Source: Pseudomonas sp. S31
GTDB taxonomy: Bacteria; Pseudomonadota; Gammaproteobacteria; Pseudomonadales; Pseudomonadaceae
Assembly (NCBI RefSeq): GCF_016648105.1
Contig: NZ_JACVVE010000017.1
Coordinates: 51,618-115,617, forward strand
Direction: 5' to 3'
Length of the DNA: 64,000 nucleotides
The translations under genes and the position numbers were made by a program. A model generated the notes under the pieces. That model was not told where the DNA came from. It did not search any database and worked only from the letters and a program-made list of their open reading frames with translations. Positions 37,323-47,192 of the stretch are shown here, one piece after another. Position 1 is the first letter of the stretch. Each line of letters starts with the position of its first letter.

Positions 37323-38723
37323 CTACAAGCTATAAGAGTGCGTTTTGGGCAGCTGGGCCGGCGATGGGGCCGATGCCATCACTGCATGAACCGGCAGGCG
37401 CATGCACAACCGCAAGCCCCGCTTGCCATTCTCCGCCCAAAGCGTTCCACCCTGACGCTGGATGGCGCTGCGGGCGATGCTCAACCCCAGGCCGAAGCCG
37501 CCGTCCCCGGGCCGTGAGCCATCGAGTCGGGAAAACGGCGCGAAGATCCGCTCCAGGTCTTCCTCGGCCACGCCGCCGCCTTCATCCTCCAGCCACAGGC
37601 GCCAATAGCCACCCTCGCGCTGGCCGCCCAGGCGCACCAGGCCACCTTCCGGCGAATGACGAATGGCGTTGCGCAGCATGTTTTCCACGGCCTGGGCCAG
37701 GTGGTTGAGGTTGCCCTTCACCCAGCAGTTGGCCGGCAACTCGCAGCGCAGCCGTGAAGGCGACCAACCGCTTTCGTAGCTGGCATCCTCGGCCAGCAGG
37801 TCCCACAGCGCCTGTACCTGGATCGGTTCGAGGTTCATCGGAGCGCGCTCGGCGTCCTGCCAGGCCAACTGCAAGGTGCCTTCGACCAACTGCTGCATGC
37901 AATCGACTTCGCGGCCCAGGCGTTCGCGCAGGCGCTGCAGGTCGGTTTCCCCGTCGCAGGCCACGCGCAAGCGGCTCAGCGGGGTGCGCATCTCATGGGA
38001 CAGGTCGCGCAGCAATTGCTGCTGCATCGCCACCGTGCCCTGCAGGCGCTCGGCCATCTGGTCGAAGGCTCGGGCCAGCTCGCCAAGTTCGTCGTGACGG
38101 GCGGTGGTCCGTGCATCGAGGCGCGCCGACAGCTGGTCGGCGCGCCAGGCGTTGGCCTGCTCGCGCAACTGGTTGAGCGGAACGATCAGCATGCGGTACA
38201 GCCCCACGCACCACAGCAGGGTGAACAGCCCCGGAATGACACCGTTGGTGATGACCTGCCAGAACATCCGATACTGCCCCGGGTTCAGGCGCTGGGGCAG
38301 TTCCATGACCAGCATGCCCTGCTCCGGGGCCTGGGGAAACGGCAAGCGCAACCAGGGCTGGTCGACGCTGCGCCGGCTCATGGGCCAGTCGGCACCACGC
38401 AGGCGGGTCAGGCGCTGCATGATCTGCGGGCCGAGGATGGCGCTGTCGAGCGGCTGCAGTTGCGTGTCCAGCACGCCGATCCAGCCTCGTTCGCGCTGCC
38501 GCATGTCGGCCACCCAGCGGTCCAGCCCCGCCCGCCCGCCACTGCGCCAAGCCTGCTCGGCCTCGGCAGCGTAGCCGCGCAGCACCTGCCTGGCCGGCTC
38601 GGTGAGGAAGGCGTTCTGGGTTTCCATGTGGCGGCCCCAGGTGTAGCTCAGGCCGATCATCAGCAGGCAGAAGCCCACCAGCAGGATGGCCAGCTTCCAG
38701 AACAGCGAGTGGCGGTCGAGCAT
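37323..38723 (-). CDS. OmpR-class sensor histidine kinase
   Basis: A 466-residue inner-membrane kinase. Helices lie at about 10-30 and 155-175 with a roughly 120-residue periplasmic sensor between them. A HAMP linker follows, then HisKA with His243 (DLSHEMRTPLSRLR), and HATPase motifs (ENMLRNAIRHS, GDGGFGLGLSIA). It pairs with the response regulator 3 bp upstream. The signal is unknown; I cannot match it to a named system with confidence. Its stop codon lies inside a small perfect dyad (TATAGCT-ACA-AGCTATA). Confidence 0.9.
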   Translation of the reverse strand: MLDRHSLFWKLAILLVGFCLLMIGLSYTWGRHMETQNAFLTEPARQVLRGYAAEAEQAWRSGGRAGLDRWVADMRQRERGWIGVLDTQLQPLDSAILGPQIMQRLTRLRGADWPMSRRSVDQPWLRLPFPQAPEQGMLVMELPQRLNPGQYRMFWQVITNGVIPGLFTLLWCVGLYRMLIVPLNQLREQANAWRADQLSARLDARTTARHDELGELARAFDQMAERLQGTVAMQQQLLRDLSHEMRTPLSRLRVACDGETDLQRLRERLGREVDCMQQLVEGTLQLAWQDAERAPMNLEPIQVQALWDLLAEDASYESGWSPSRLRCELPANCWVKGNLNHLAQAVENMLRNAIRHSPEGGLVRLGGQREGGYWRLWLEDEGGGVAEEDLERIFAPFSRLDGSRPGDGGFGLGLSIARSAIQRQGGTLWAENGKRGLRLCMRLPVHAVMASAPSPAQLPKTHSYSL

Positions 38724-38726
38724 GGT

Positions 38727-39443
38727 TCAGTCCACCTCGCCGGCGCTGAGCACGTAGCCCTTGCCCCACACGGTGCGGATCTGCCGCTCGTGGTAACCGA
38801 TGGCCTTGAGCTTGCGGCGGATCTGGCTCACGTGCATGTCCAGGCTGCGATCATGCCGTGAGTAGCCACGCTGCAATACCTGCTGATAAAGGAAGGGTTT
38901 GCTCAACACCTCGTCGGAGTTGCGGTTGAGCACCTCCAGCAGGCGGTATTCACTGGGCGTGAGGCCGGCGCGCTGGCCATCGAGGCTGACATCGCAGGCA
39001 GCATCGTCGAAGCCCAGTTCGCCAGTGGCAAGCTCTGTCGGCGGCTGGTGGCGACGTTCGAGCGCCACCCGGCGCAGGATCGCTTCGATGCGCACCTGCA
39101 GTTCGGCCATGCTGAACGGCTTGGGCAGGTAGTCGTCGGCGCCACGCTGGAAGCCGGTGATGCGATCGGCCTCGGCGCCCAGCGCCGACATCAGGATCAC
39201 CGGCGTGGCGCTGTGCCGACGCAGTCGTGCCAATGCATCCAGGCCGTTGAGCCCGGGCAGCAGGATGTCCATCAGGACCACGTCGAACGCCTGGCGGCCG
39301 GCGGTTTCCAGGCCTTCCAGGCCATTGCGGCACCAGGTGACCTGGAAACCGCCACGCTGCAGTTCCTCGTGCAGGTAGGCACCGAGCACCGGATCGTCCT
39401 CGATGGCGAGGATGTTTGAGGTGTTAATAGCTACGGGATTCAT
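38727..39443 (-). CDS. OmpR-family response regulator
   Basis: A 238-residue regulator with a receiver (Asp59 in VVLMDILLPG, acidic pocket EDD at 15-17, Lys in YLPKPF) and a winged-helix DNA-binding domain (LTPSEYRLLEVLNRNSDEVLSK, VSQIRRKLKAIG). The ATG at 39443 gives MNPVAINT; the frame is open further upstream. It is divergent from gacS, with 191 bp between the starts. Confidence 0.93.
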   Translation of the reverse strand: MNPVAINTSNILAIEDDPVLGAYLHEELQRGGFQVTWCRNGLEGLETAGRQAFDVVLMDILLPGLNGLDALARLRRHSATPVILMSALGAEADRITGFQRGADDYLPKPFSMAELQVRIEAILRRVALERRHQPPTELATGELGFDDAACDVSLDGQRAGLTPSEYRLLEVLNRNSDEVLSKPFLYQQVLQRGYSRHDRSLDMHVSQIRRKLKAIGYHERQIRTVWGKGYVLSAGEVD

Positions 39444-39634
39444 TGGCAACTGCCATGCATTCTCAATTGCGCAATTATTGTGCATGCAAGACATCCAGGC
39501 AACAGCCCATCGTCCAACACCCGACAAGTGAAATGATATGAAATACAAATGGGTGCATTACGCCGGCTAGCGGAGTAACTTTCCGCTTTGATCCGCCACG
39601 CTGGCGGTGTGCACGCACATGACAGGAGGCTGGT

Positions 39635-42391
39635 GTGCTCGATCGTTGGGGAATCAGAAGCCGGGTCATGCTGCTGGCCTTGCTGCCCGCCAGCCTGATG
39701 GCCTTGGTACTGGGCAGTTACTTCACCTGGCTGCAGCAAAGCGAACTGCGCACCCAGCTGCTGCAGCGCGGCAAGATGATCGCCGAGCAACTGGCGCCAT
39801 TGGCCGCCCCGGCCCTGGCCCGGGGCGCCGACGCCCAGCTCGAGCGTGTCGCCGCGCAGACCCTGGAGCAGGCCGACGTGCGCGCGGTGGCCTTCCTCGC
39901 CCCGGACCGCACGCGCCTGGCCCACGCCGGCCCGAGCATGCTCAACCAGCCGCCCAGCGGCGGCACCGGCACGCAGTTGCTGCAACGCAGCGGCAATGAT
40001 GCCACGCGCTACCTGATGCCGGTGTTCGGCCACCACCGTGACCTGGCCGCCGACGCCGTGCCCGCCGAGGCCGAGCGTCTGCTGGGCTGGGTCGAGATCG
40101 AGCTGTCCCACGACGGCACCTTGCTGCGCGGCTATCGCAACCTGTTCACCAGCCTGTTGCTGATCCTCGTCTGCCTGGCCTTGAGCGGCCTGCTGGCGCT
40201 GCGCATGAGCCGAGCGATCAACGACCCCATCGCGCGCATCAAGCATGCGGTCAACCAGCTCAAGGACGGCCACCTCGAAGAGCGCCTGCCAACCCTGGGC
40301 AGCCATGAACTGGACGAACTGGCCGGCGGCATCAACCGTATGGCCGAAACCCTGCACAGCGCCCACGAAGAACTGCAGCACAGCATCGACCAGGCCACCG
40401 AGGACGTGCGGCAGAACCTCGAGACCATCGAGATCCAGAACATCGAGCTGGACATGGCGCGCAAGGAGGCCCTGGAGGCCAGCCGCATCAAGTCGGAGTT
40501 CCTGGCCAACATGAGCCATGAGATCCGCACCCCGCTCAACGGCATCCTCGGCTTCACCCACCTGCTGCAGAAAAGCGAGATGACCCCGCGCCAGCTCGAT
40601 TACCTCGGCACCATCGAAAAGTCCGCCGACAACCTGCTGGGAATCATCAACGAGATCCTCGACTTCTCCAAGATCGAGGCCGGCAAGCTGGTGCTCGACA
40701 GCATTCCGTTCAACCTTCGCGACCTGATCCAGGACACCCTGACCATCCTCGCCCCGGCCGCACATGCCAAGCAGCTGGAGTTGCTCAGCCTGATCTACCG
40801 CGACACCCCGACTTCGCTGGTCGGCGACCCGCTGCGGCTCAAGCAGATCCTCACCAACCTGGTCAGCAATGCCATCAAGTTCACCCGCGAGGGCACCATC
40901 GTCGTGCGCGCCATGCTCGAGGACGAGCAGGAAGACAGCGCGCAGTTGCGCATCAGCGTGCAAGACACCGGCATCGGCTTGTCGCCGCAGGACGTACGCA
41001 CGCTGTTCCAGGCCTTCAGCCAGGCCGACAACTCGCTGGCCCGCCAGCCCGGCGGCACCGGCCTGGGGCTGGTGATTTCCAAGCGCCTGATCGAACAGAT
41101 GGGCGGCGAGATCGGGGTCGACAGCACGCCGGGCGAAGGTTCGCAGTTCTGGATCAGCCTGAACCTGCCCAAGGCCCACGACGACATCGAGGAGCGTGCG
41201 CTGCAACCCCTGCTGGGGCTGCGCGCGGCCATCGTCGACAGCCACGAGCTGGCACGCCAGGCACTGGAGCACCAGCTCGAGGACTGCGGCCTGAGCGTCA
41301 GCCTGTTCGGTTCCGTCGAGCAACTATTGCATGCCGTACAGGCCGCGAGCCAAGCAGGCCAGCCGTTCGATTTCGCGGTGCTGGGGACCAATCTGGGCAA
41401 CCTTTCGCCCGAACAGCTCGGCCAGTACAACCTGCAACTCGAACGCCAGCATTGCCAGTGCGTGGTGCTCTGCCCCACCACCGAACAGGCGCTGTACCAC
41501 CCGTACCTGCCCAATGGTCATGGCCAGCTGCTGTCCAAGCCCAGCTGCACACGCAAGCTGCGCCGCCTGCTGCTGGAACTGGTCCAACCGCGCCGCCCGC
41601 TGGGCGAGGCTGGCAACGGCAGGGGCCAGCGCCAGCCGAAGATCCTCTGCGTCGACGACAATGCCGCCAACCTGCTGCTGGTCAAGACCCTGCTCGAAGA
41701 CCTGGGCGCTGAGGTGCTGGCGGTCGACAACGGCTTGGCCGCAGTCCAGGCAGTACAGGACGAGCCATTCGATCTGGTGCTGATGGACGTGCAGATGCCC
41801 GGTATGGACGGGCGCGCCTGCACCGAACAGATCCGCCTGTGGGAAAACACCCGCAGCGGCAATCCACTGCCGATCGTCGCCCTCACCGCCCACGCCATGG
41901 CCAACGAAAAGCGCGCCTTGCTGCACAGCGGCATGGACGACTACCTGACCAAGCCCATCAGCGAGCGGCAGCTGGCCCAGGTAGTGATGAAATGGACCGG
42001 CATGAGCCTGGGAGCGCCGCCACCGGAGCTGGCCGGCGAGCACCATGGCGACGGCCAGGCGCTGCCGGTGCTCGACCACGACGAAGGCCTGCGTCTGGCC
42101 GCCGGCAAGGCCGACCTCGCCGCCGACATGCTGGCGATGCTGCTGGCATCGCTGGAGAGCGACCAGCAAGCCATTCGCAGCGCGCGCGAAGCCGAGGACC
42201 ACGGTTTGCTGATCGAACAGGTGCACCGGCTCAACGGCGCTACGCGCTATTGCGGCGTACCCCAGTTGCGCGCGGCATGCCAGCGCAGCGAGACCTTGCT
42301 CAAGCAGGAGAATCCGCAGGCGCAGCAGGCGCTGGACGAACTGGACGCGGCGATCGACCGGTTGGCGGAGCAGGCGCAGTTGAGTGCTTGA
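39635..42391 (+). CDS. gacS: Hybrid sensor kinase GacS
   Basis: The 918-residue tripartite kinase GacS/BarA, which through GacA and Rsm small RNAs controls secondary metabolism, biofilm and stress genes. It has an N-terminal helix, a periplasmic loop, a second helix (about 167-190), HAMP, HisKA with His295 (NMSHEIRTPLNG), HATPase (GGTGLGLVISKRL), a pseudo-receiver, a receiver with Asp718 (LVLMDVQMPGMDG) and an HPt with His864 (EQVHRLNGATRYCG). The start is GTG with AGGAGG six bases upstream. Location next to ldhA is the usual Pseudomonas arrangement. Confidence 0.96.
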   Translation: MLDRWGIRSRVMLLALLPASLMALVLGSYFTWLQQSELRTQLLQRGKMIAEQLAPLAAPALARGADAQLERVAAQTLEQADVRAVAFLAPDRTRLAHAGPSMLNQPPSGGTGTQLLQRSGNDATRYLMPVFGHHRDLAADAVPAEAERLLGWVEIELSHDGTLLRGYRNLFTSLLLILVCLALSGLLALRMSRAINDPIARIKHAVNQLKDGHLEERLPTLGSHELDELAGGINRMAETLHSAHEELQHSIDQATEDVRQNLETIEIQNIELDMARKEALEASRIKSEFLANMSHEIRTPLNGILGFTHLLQKSEMTPRQLDYLGTIEKSADNLLGIINEILDFSKIEAGKLVLDSIPFNLRDLIQDTLTILAPAAHAKQLELLSLIYRDTPTSLVGDPLRLKQILTNLVSNAIKFTREGTIVVRAMLEDEQEDSAQLRISVQDTGIGLSPQDVRTLFQAFSQADNSLARQPGGTGLGLVISKRLIEQMGGEIGVDSTPGEGSQFWISLNLPKAHDDIEERALQPLLGLRAAIVDSHELARQALEHQLEDCGLSVSLFGSVEQLLHAVQAASQAGQPFDFAVLGTNLGNLSPEQLGQYNLQLERQHCQCVVLCPTTEQALYHPYLPNGHGQLLSKPSCTRKLRRLLLELVQPRRPLGEAGNGRGQRQPKILCVDDNAANLLLVKTLLEDLGAEVLAVDNGLAAVQAVQDEPFDLVLMDVQMPGMDGRACTEQIRLWENTRSGNPLPIVALTAHAMANEKRALLHSGMDDYLTKPISERQLAQVVMKWTGMSLGAPPPELAGEHHGDGQALPVLDHDEGLRLAAGKADLAADMLAMLLASLESDQQAIRSAREAEDHGLLIEQVHRLNGATRYCGVPQLRAACQRSETLLKQENPQAQQALDELDAAIDRLAEQAQLSA

Positions 42392-42413
42392 CGCCGGTAA
42401 TCGGCACCGCGCC

Positions 42414-42529
42414 CTGTAGGAGCGGCCTTGTGCCGCGAAGGGGCGCGAAGCGGCCCCGATTGTCAGCTCCACCGCTACAATTCGAGGGCTGCGTTGCAGC
42501 CCTTTCGCGGCACGAGGCCGCTCCTACAG
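42414..42529. repeat. REP inverted pair, gacS-ldhA gap
   Basis: Arms of 26 bp (CTGTAGGAGCGGCCTTGTGC plus CGCGAA and its complement with one mismatch) enclose about 64 bp with a minor palindrome (GGGCTGCGTTGCAGCCC). The right arm ends 14 bp before the ldhA ATG and abuts its ribosome site. Confidence 0.9.
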
Positions 42530-42543
42530 AGGATTCCCCCCCC

Positions 42544-43533
42544 ATGCGCGCCCTGTTGTTCAGCAGCCAGCACTACGACCAGGAAACCTTCACCCAGGCT
42601 GCCAAGGGCAGCGCCCTGGACCTGCACTTCCAGCCCACCCGCCTGACCCTCGACACCGCCGCCCTGGCCCAGGGCTTTGAAGCGGTGTGCGCCTTCATCA
42701 ACGACGAGCTGGATGCACAGGTACTGGAGCGTCTGGCCGCCGGCGGCACGCGGCTGATCGCCCTGCGCTCGGCCGGCTACAACCATGTCGACCTGGCCGC
42801 GGCGCAGCGCCTGGGCCTGGCCGTGGTGCGGGTGCCGGCCTACTCGCCGCATGCCGTCGCCGAACACGCCGTGGCGCTGATCCTGGCGCTCAACCGGCGC
42901 CTGCACCGCGCCTACAACCGCACCCGTGAAGGCGACTTCACCCTGCACGGGCTGACCGGCTTCGACCTGCACGGCAAGACCGTCGGCGTGGTCGGTACCG
43001 GCCAGATCGGCATGGCCTTCGCTCGCATCATGGCCGGTTTCGGCTGCCAGTTGCTGGCCTACGACCCCTACCCCAACCCGCAAATGCTGGCGCTCGGCGC
43101 GCGCTACCTGGAGCTGCCCGAGTTGCTACGCCAAGCGCGGATCATCAGCCTGCATTGCCCGCTCACCGAGCACACCAAGCACCTGATCAACGCCCGCAGC
43201 CTGGCCCAGCTGCAGCCGGGCACGATGTTGATCAACACCGGGCGCGGCGCCCTGGTCGACACCCCGGCACTGATCGACGCGCTGAAAAGCGGCCAGCTCG
43301 GCTACCTTGGCCTGGACGTCTATGAAGAGGAAGCGCAGCTGTTCTTCGAAGACCGCTCCGACCTGCCGTTGCAAGACGATGTGCTGGCCCGGCTGCTGAC
43401 GTTCCCCAACGTGATCGTCACTGCGCACCAGGCCTTCCTCACCCATGAAGCGCTGGAGGCGATTGCCACCACCACGCTGGACAACATCATCGGCTGGGCG
43501 GCGGGTAATCCGCAGAATCTGGTCACGGGTTGA
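42544..43533 (+). CDS. ldhA: D-lactate dehydrogenase (fermentative)
   Basis: A 329-residue NAD-dependent D-2-hydroxyacid dehydrogenase that reduces pyruvate to D-lactate. It has the dinucleotide fold VGVVGTGQIGMAF, the INTGRGALVDTPAL strand, and the substrate Arg/Glu/His set (His in VTAHQAFLTHEAL). AGAGGA lies upstream of the ATG, immediately after the REP arm. The gene follows gacS as in other Pseudomonas, though it is not known to be part of the Gac circuit. Confidence 0.93.
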   Translation: MRALLFSSQHYDQETFTQAAKGSALDLHFQPTRLTLDTAALAQGFEAVCAFINDELDAQVLERLAAGGTRLIALRSAGYNHVDLAAAQRLGLAVVRVPAYSPHAVAEHAVALILALNRRLHRAYNRTREGDFTLHGLTGFDLHGKTVGVVGTGQIGMAFARIMAGFGCQLLAYDPYPNPQMLALGARYLELPELLRQARIISLHCPLTEHTKHLINARSLAQLQPGTMLINTGRGALVDTPALIDALKSGQLGYLGLDVYEEEAQLFFEDRSDLPLQDDVLARLLTFPNVIVTAHQAFLTHEALEAIATTTLDNIIGWAAGNPQNLVTG

Positions 43534-43564
43534 TGCTAGGATACGCGGCATTTCTGGAGGACCC

Positions 43565-44002
43565 ATGGTCGAGCACGATTTCCGCTACACCCTTTTCAAT
43601 CCGCAACACACCCTGATCGAGTGCCGCGCACTGGTGCCGGGGCGTTATCAGGTCACCGGCAACGGTGGCTCGATGCACAAGGGCGATGTCCTGCTGGTCA
43701 CCCTCAAGGGCAGCAAGGACCTGGCCATGCGCCTGACCGTGGAAAGCGTGCGCCACCTGATCAACCCGCGCGGCCAGTGGGTGGCCGTGGCCACCGGCCC
43801 GGTGTTCAACGAGCTAGAAATCCTCAACTGGCAGGTCGCCTGCGACAGCTGCGATGCGGTGCTGGACTTCGAGTTCGCCGTCGACGCCAAGCTCGGCAAG
43901 AAAGCCCGCCAGCCGGCGGCGACCGCGCGCATCGCCGAACTGGGCTGGGCCAGCCAAGGCGAGAAACACCTGTGCCCGCGTTGCCAGGAGAACGCTGCGT
44001 GA
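43565..44002 (+). CDS. Hypothetical protein with a four-Cys zinc-site candidate
   Basis: A 145-residue soluble protein I do not recognise. Two Cys pairs, C93-DS-C96 (VACDSCDAVL) and C137-PR-C140 (HLCPRCQE), look like the halves of a zinc ribbon. The N-terminal part is beta-rich (DVLLVTLKGSKDLAMRLTVESV). GGAGG lies upstream of the ATG. Its stop overlaps the GTG of the META-domain lipoprotein gene, so the two are translated together. Confidence 0.78.
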   Translation: MVEHDFRYTLFNPQHTLIECRALVPGRYQVTGNGGSMHKGDVLLVTLKGSKDLAMRLTVESVRHLINPRGQWVAVATGPVFNELEILNWQVACDSCDAVLDFEFAVDAKLGKKARQPAATARIAELGWASQGEKHLCPRCQENAA

Positions 44003-44403
44003 AAAATCTGCTGAGCGGCGTGTTGATCGCCACCGGCCTGCTTGGTTGCGCCGCCGAACCGTCCAAGCTGGAGCAGGAGCGCAGCTATGTGCTGGAATGG
44101 ATCGGCGAACGGCCCTTGATCGACTACAGCCACCTGACCCTGACCCTGGCCAGCGATGGCCGGGCTTACGGCAATGCCGGCTGCAACCACTGGTTCGCGC
44201 CCTACACACTGGACGGCGAGCAGCTGAGCTTCGGCAAGGTCGGCAAGACCCGCAAGCTGTGTGCCCCGGCGTTGATGGAACAGGAAACGCGCTTCCTCCA
44301 GGCCCTGGAAACGGTGCAGCGCTGGGATGTGTCGCCGATCGAGCAACTGCGTTTCTGGCCGGCCGAGGGCAAGCCACTGCGGTTCTGGCCTGAGGAAGGC
44401 TGA
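43999..44403 (+). CDS. META-domain lipoprotein
   Basis: A 134-residue lipoprotein (lipobox LLGC, Cys17) with a META/HslJ-like domain: WIGERPLIDYSHLTLTLASD, GNAGCNHWFAPYTL and LSFGKVGKTRKLCAP follow the family pattern, including the paired cysteines. The C terminus carries a short tandem repeat, LRFWPAEGKP then LRFWPEEG. The GTG start overlaps the preceding stop (GTGA). HslJ-type proteins are linked to heat and novobiocin tolerance; the role here is inferred only from the fold. Confidence 0.85.
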   Translation: MKNLLSGVLIATGLLGCAAEPSKLEQERSYVLEWIGERPLIDYSHLTLTLASDGRAYGNAGCNHWFAPYTLDGEQLSFGKVGKTRKLCAPALMEQETRFLQALETVQRWDVSPIEQLRFWPAEGKPLRFWPEEG

Positions 44404-44427
44404 TACTTCCAGGCGTTGGCACGGTCT

Positions 44428-44511
44428 TGTAGGAGCGGGTTTACCCGCGAAAATACACAGCGGTGTCTGGCACGGGCTTCGCCCGTGTTCGCGGGTAAAC
44501 CCGCTCCTACA
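44428..44511. repeat. REP inverted pair, 3' of META gene
   Basis: Perfect 24-bp arms (TGTAGGAGCGGGTTTACCCG plus CGAA, and the complement) enclose a second hairpin CACGGGC-TTC-GCCCGTG (44471-44487). Outer TGGCACGGTC/GACCGTGCCA extends the symmetry. It sits between two convergent genes and may end both transcripts. Confidence 0.92.
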
Positions 44512-44561
44512 GCGACCGTGCCAGCTGTTGGGGGGTGGGCCGCGAGCCTGCCCCCGAAGTA

Positions 44562-45026
44562 TCAGGCGCCCTTGAGCGCCTTGATCTTGGCCTGCAGCCC
44601 CTCCAGGGTCTGCTCGCCCATCAGTTGCTCGCGGACCTTGCCCTTGTCATCGATGATGTAGGTCACCGGCAGCGCCTCGCTGCGCGGCAGGTCATAGCGT
44701 TCGGCCGGGTCCTGGGCGAGCACGGTGAAACTGATGCCCAGGGTGTCGGCGGCCTGTTTCAGGTCCTGGCCCTGCAAGCCATCGAAGTTCACCCCCAGCA
44801 CCTTGATGCCCTGCCCCTCCCACTGCTTGGCCGCAGTGTTCAGTTCAGGAACCTCGGTCCGGCACGGGCCGCACCATTCCGCCCAGTAGTTGAGCACCAG
44901 CCAGTGCCCGTCGATCTGTTCGGCCTTTACCGTGTTGCCGTGTTGGTCCACGCCGTAGTCGGCACCGCAACCACCGAGCAACAGGCTCGCGGTGATGGCC
45001 AGTACTGCTGCCAAACGCCTTGCCAT
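44562..45026 (-). CDS. TlpA-family thioredoxin-like lipoprotein
   Basis: A 154-residue lipoprotein (LLGGC, Cys20) with a TlpA/ResA-like thioredoxin fold. The redox pair is Cys52 and Cys55 in WAEWCGPCRTEVPEL, and the cis-Pro is in EALPVTYII. It should reduce periplasmic disulfides. Partner proteins are not adjacent; it is divergent from the arsC-like gene. Confidence 0.9.
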   Translation of the reverse strand: MARRLAAVLAITASLLLGGCGADYGVDQHGNTVKAEQIDGHWLVLNYWAEWCGPCRTEVPELNTAAKQWEGQGIKVLGVNFDGLQGQDLKQAADTLGISFTVLAQDPAERYDLPRSEALPVTYIIDDKGKVREQLMGEQTLEGLQAKIKALKGA

Positions 45027-45111
45027 GGGTCAATCCTTCTCGAAGTTTCAAGCGAAAGGGTCAGTCGCAACGGTTAGAATAGCCGCCACACCCCGCTGGA
45101 TGCGAACCGAC

Positions 45112-46473
<1,362 letters not shown>

Positions 46474-46516
46474 TATCAGGGCCGGCTTGCGGCCCATTCG
46501 CGGGGCAACACTGCTC

Positions 46517-47188
46517 TCAATGGTTGACGGTATGCGCCAGCATCACCGACAACTGGCACAGCGGTCGCCCGCTTTCTGCGTGCCACTGGTTGAACGCCTG
46601 CTGCACCAAGGCCAGGTCGCGCTGGCTGGTCGGCTGCTTGTCGATCACCTTCTGCGCGATCAGGGCGGCCGCCATGTCCTCGGTGGGAATGAACGTATCC
46701 TTGCCGACCATGCGCAGGAAGCGCGGCGCCGACAAGCCGCCCAACTGGTTGCCGTGCTTGGCCAGGTATTTCCACAGCCCAACGATGTCGGTCACCGGCC
46801 AGTCGGCGATGAACGCGCCGAAACTGCCCTTTTCCTTCGCTACGTCGAGGATCATCTGCGCGTTGCGCGGCACGCTCTTGAGCTTGCCCAGGTGGCGGAT
46901 GATGCGCTCGTCCTGCATCAGGCGCTCCAGGTGCTCGGCGCCCATCAGCACCACTTTCTCCGGGTCGAAACCGAAGAACACCTGCTCGAACGCCGGCCAC
47001 TTGGCGTCCACCAGGCTGTGCTTGAGGCCGGCCCGGAAGACGCGCAGGGCCAGGGTCGACAGGTAGCGGTCGTTGCCGATCGCGCGCAGCTGTGCAGGCG
47101 TGCGCGGCTGCGGCAGGAAGGCTTCGAGCGCCTGGGCCGAACCGAAGCGGTTCAGGCAGTATTCATGCAGCCACTGGTAGTCGCGCAT
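46517..47188 (-). CDS. DNA-3-methyladenine glycosylase I family protein
   Basis: A 223-residue Tag-family protein, longer than E. coli Tag (187). The central HhH-like region resembles Tag (FFGFDPEKVVLMGAEHLERLMQDERIIRHLGKLKSVPRNAQMILDV). The N terminus lacks the Cys-Gly-Trp and His zinc ligands of E. coli Tag, so it is a divergent branch. It may excise alkylated bases, but the substrate is unproven. It ends 43 bp from the convergent DUF2069 gene and lies 4 bp after ttcA in the same direction. Confidence 0.8.
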   Translation of the reverse strand: MRDYQWLHEYCLNRFGSAQALEAFLPQPRTPAQLRAIGNDRYLSTLALRVFRAGLKHSLVDAKWPAFEQVFFGFDPEKVVLMGAEHLERLMQDERIIRHLGKLKSVPRNAQMILDVAKEKGSFGAFIADWPVTDIVGLWKYLAKHGNQLGGLSAPRFLRMVGKDTFIPTEDMAAALIAQKVIDKQPTSQRDLALVQQAFNQWHAESGRPLCQLSVMLAHTVNH

Positions 47189-47192
47189 GGGC

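Noticed and set aside
39440..41323. A 627-codon frame antisense to gacS
   Set aside because: It covers gacS and its promoter region, with low-complexity Gln/Ala/Val composition and no family features.
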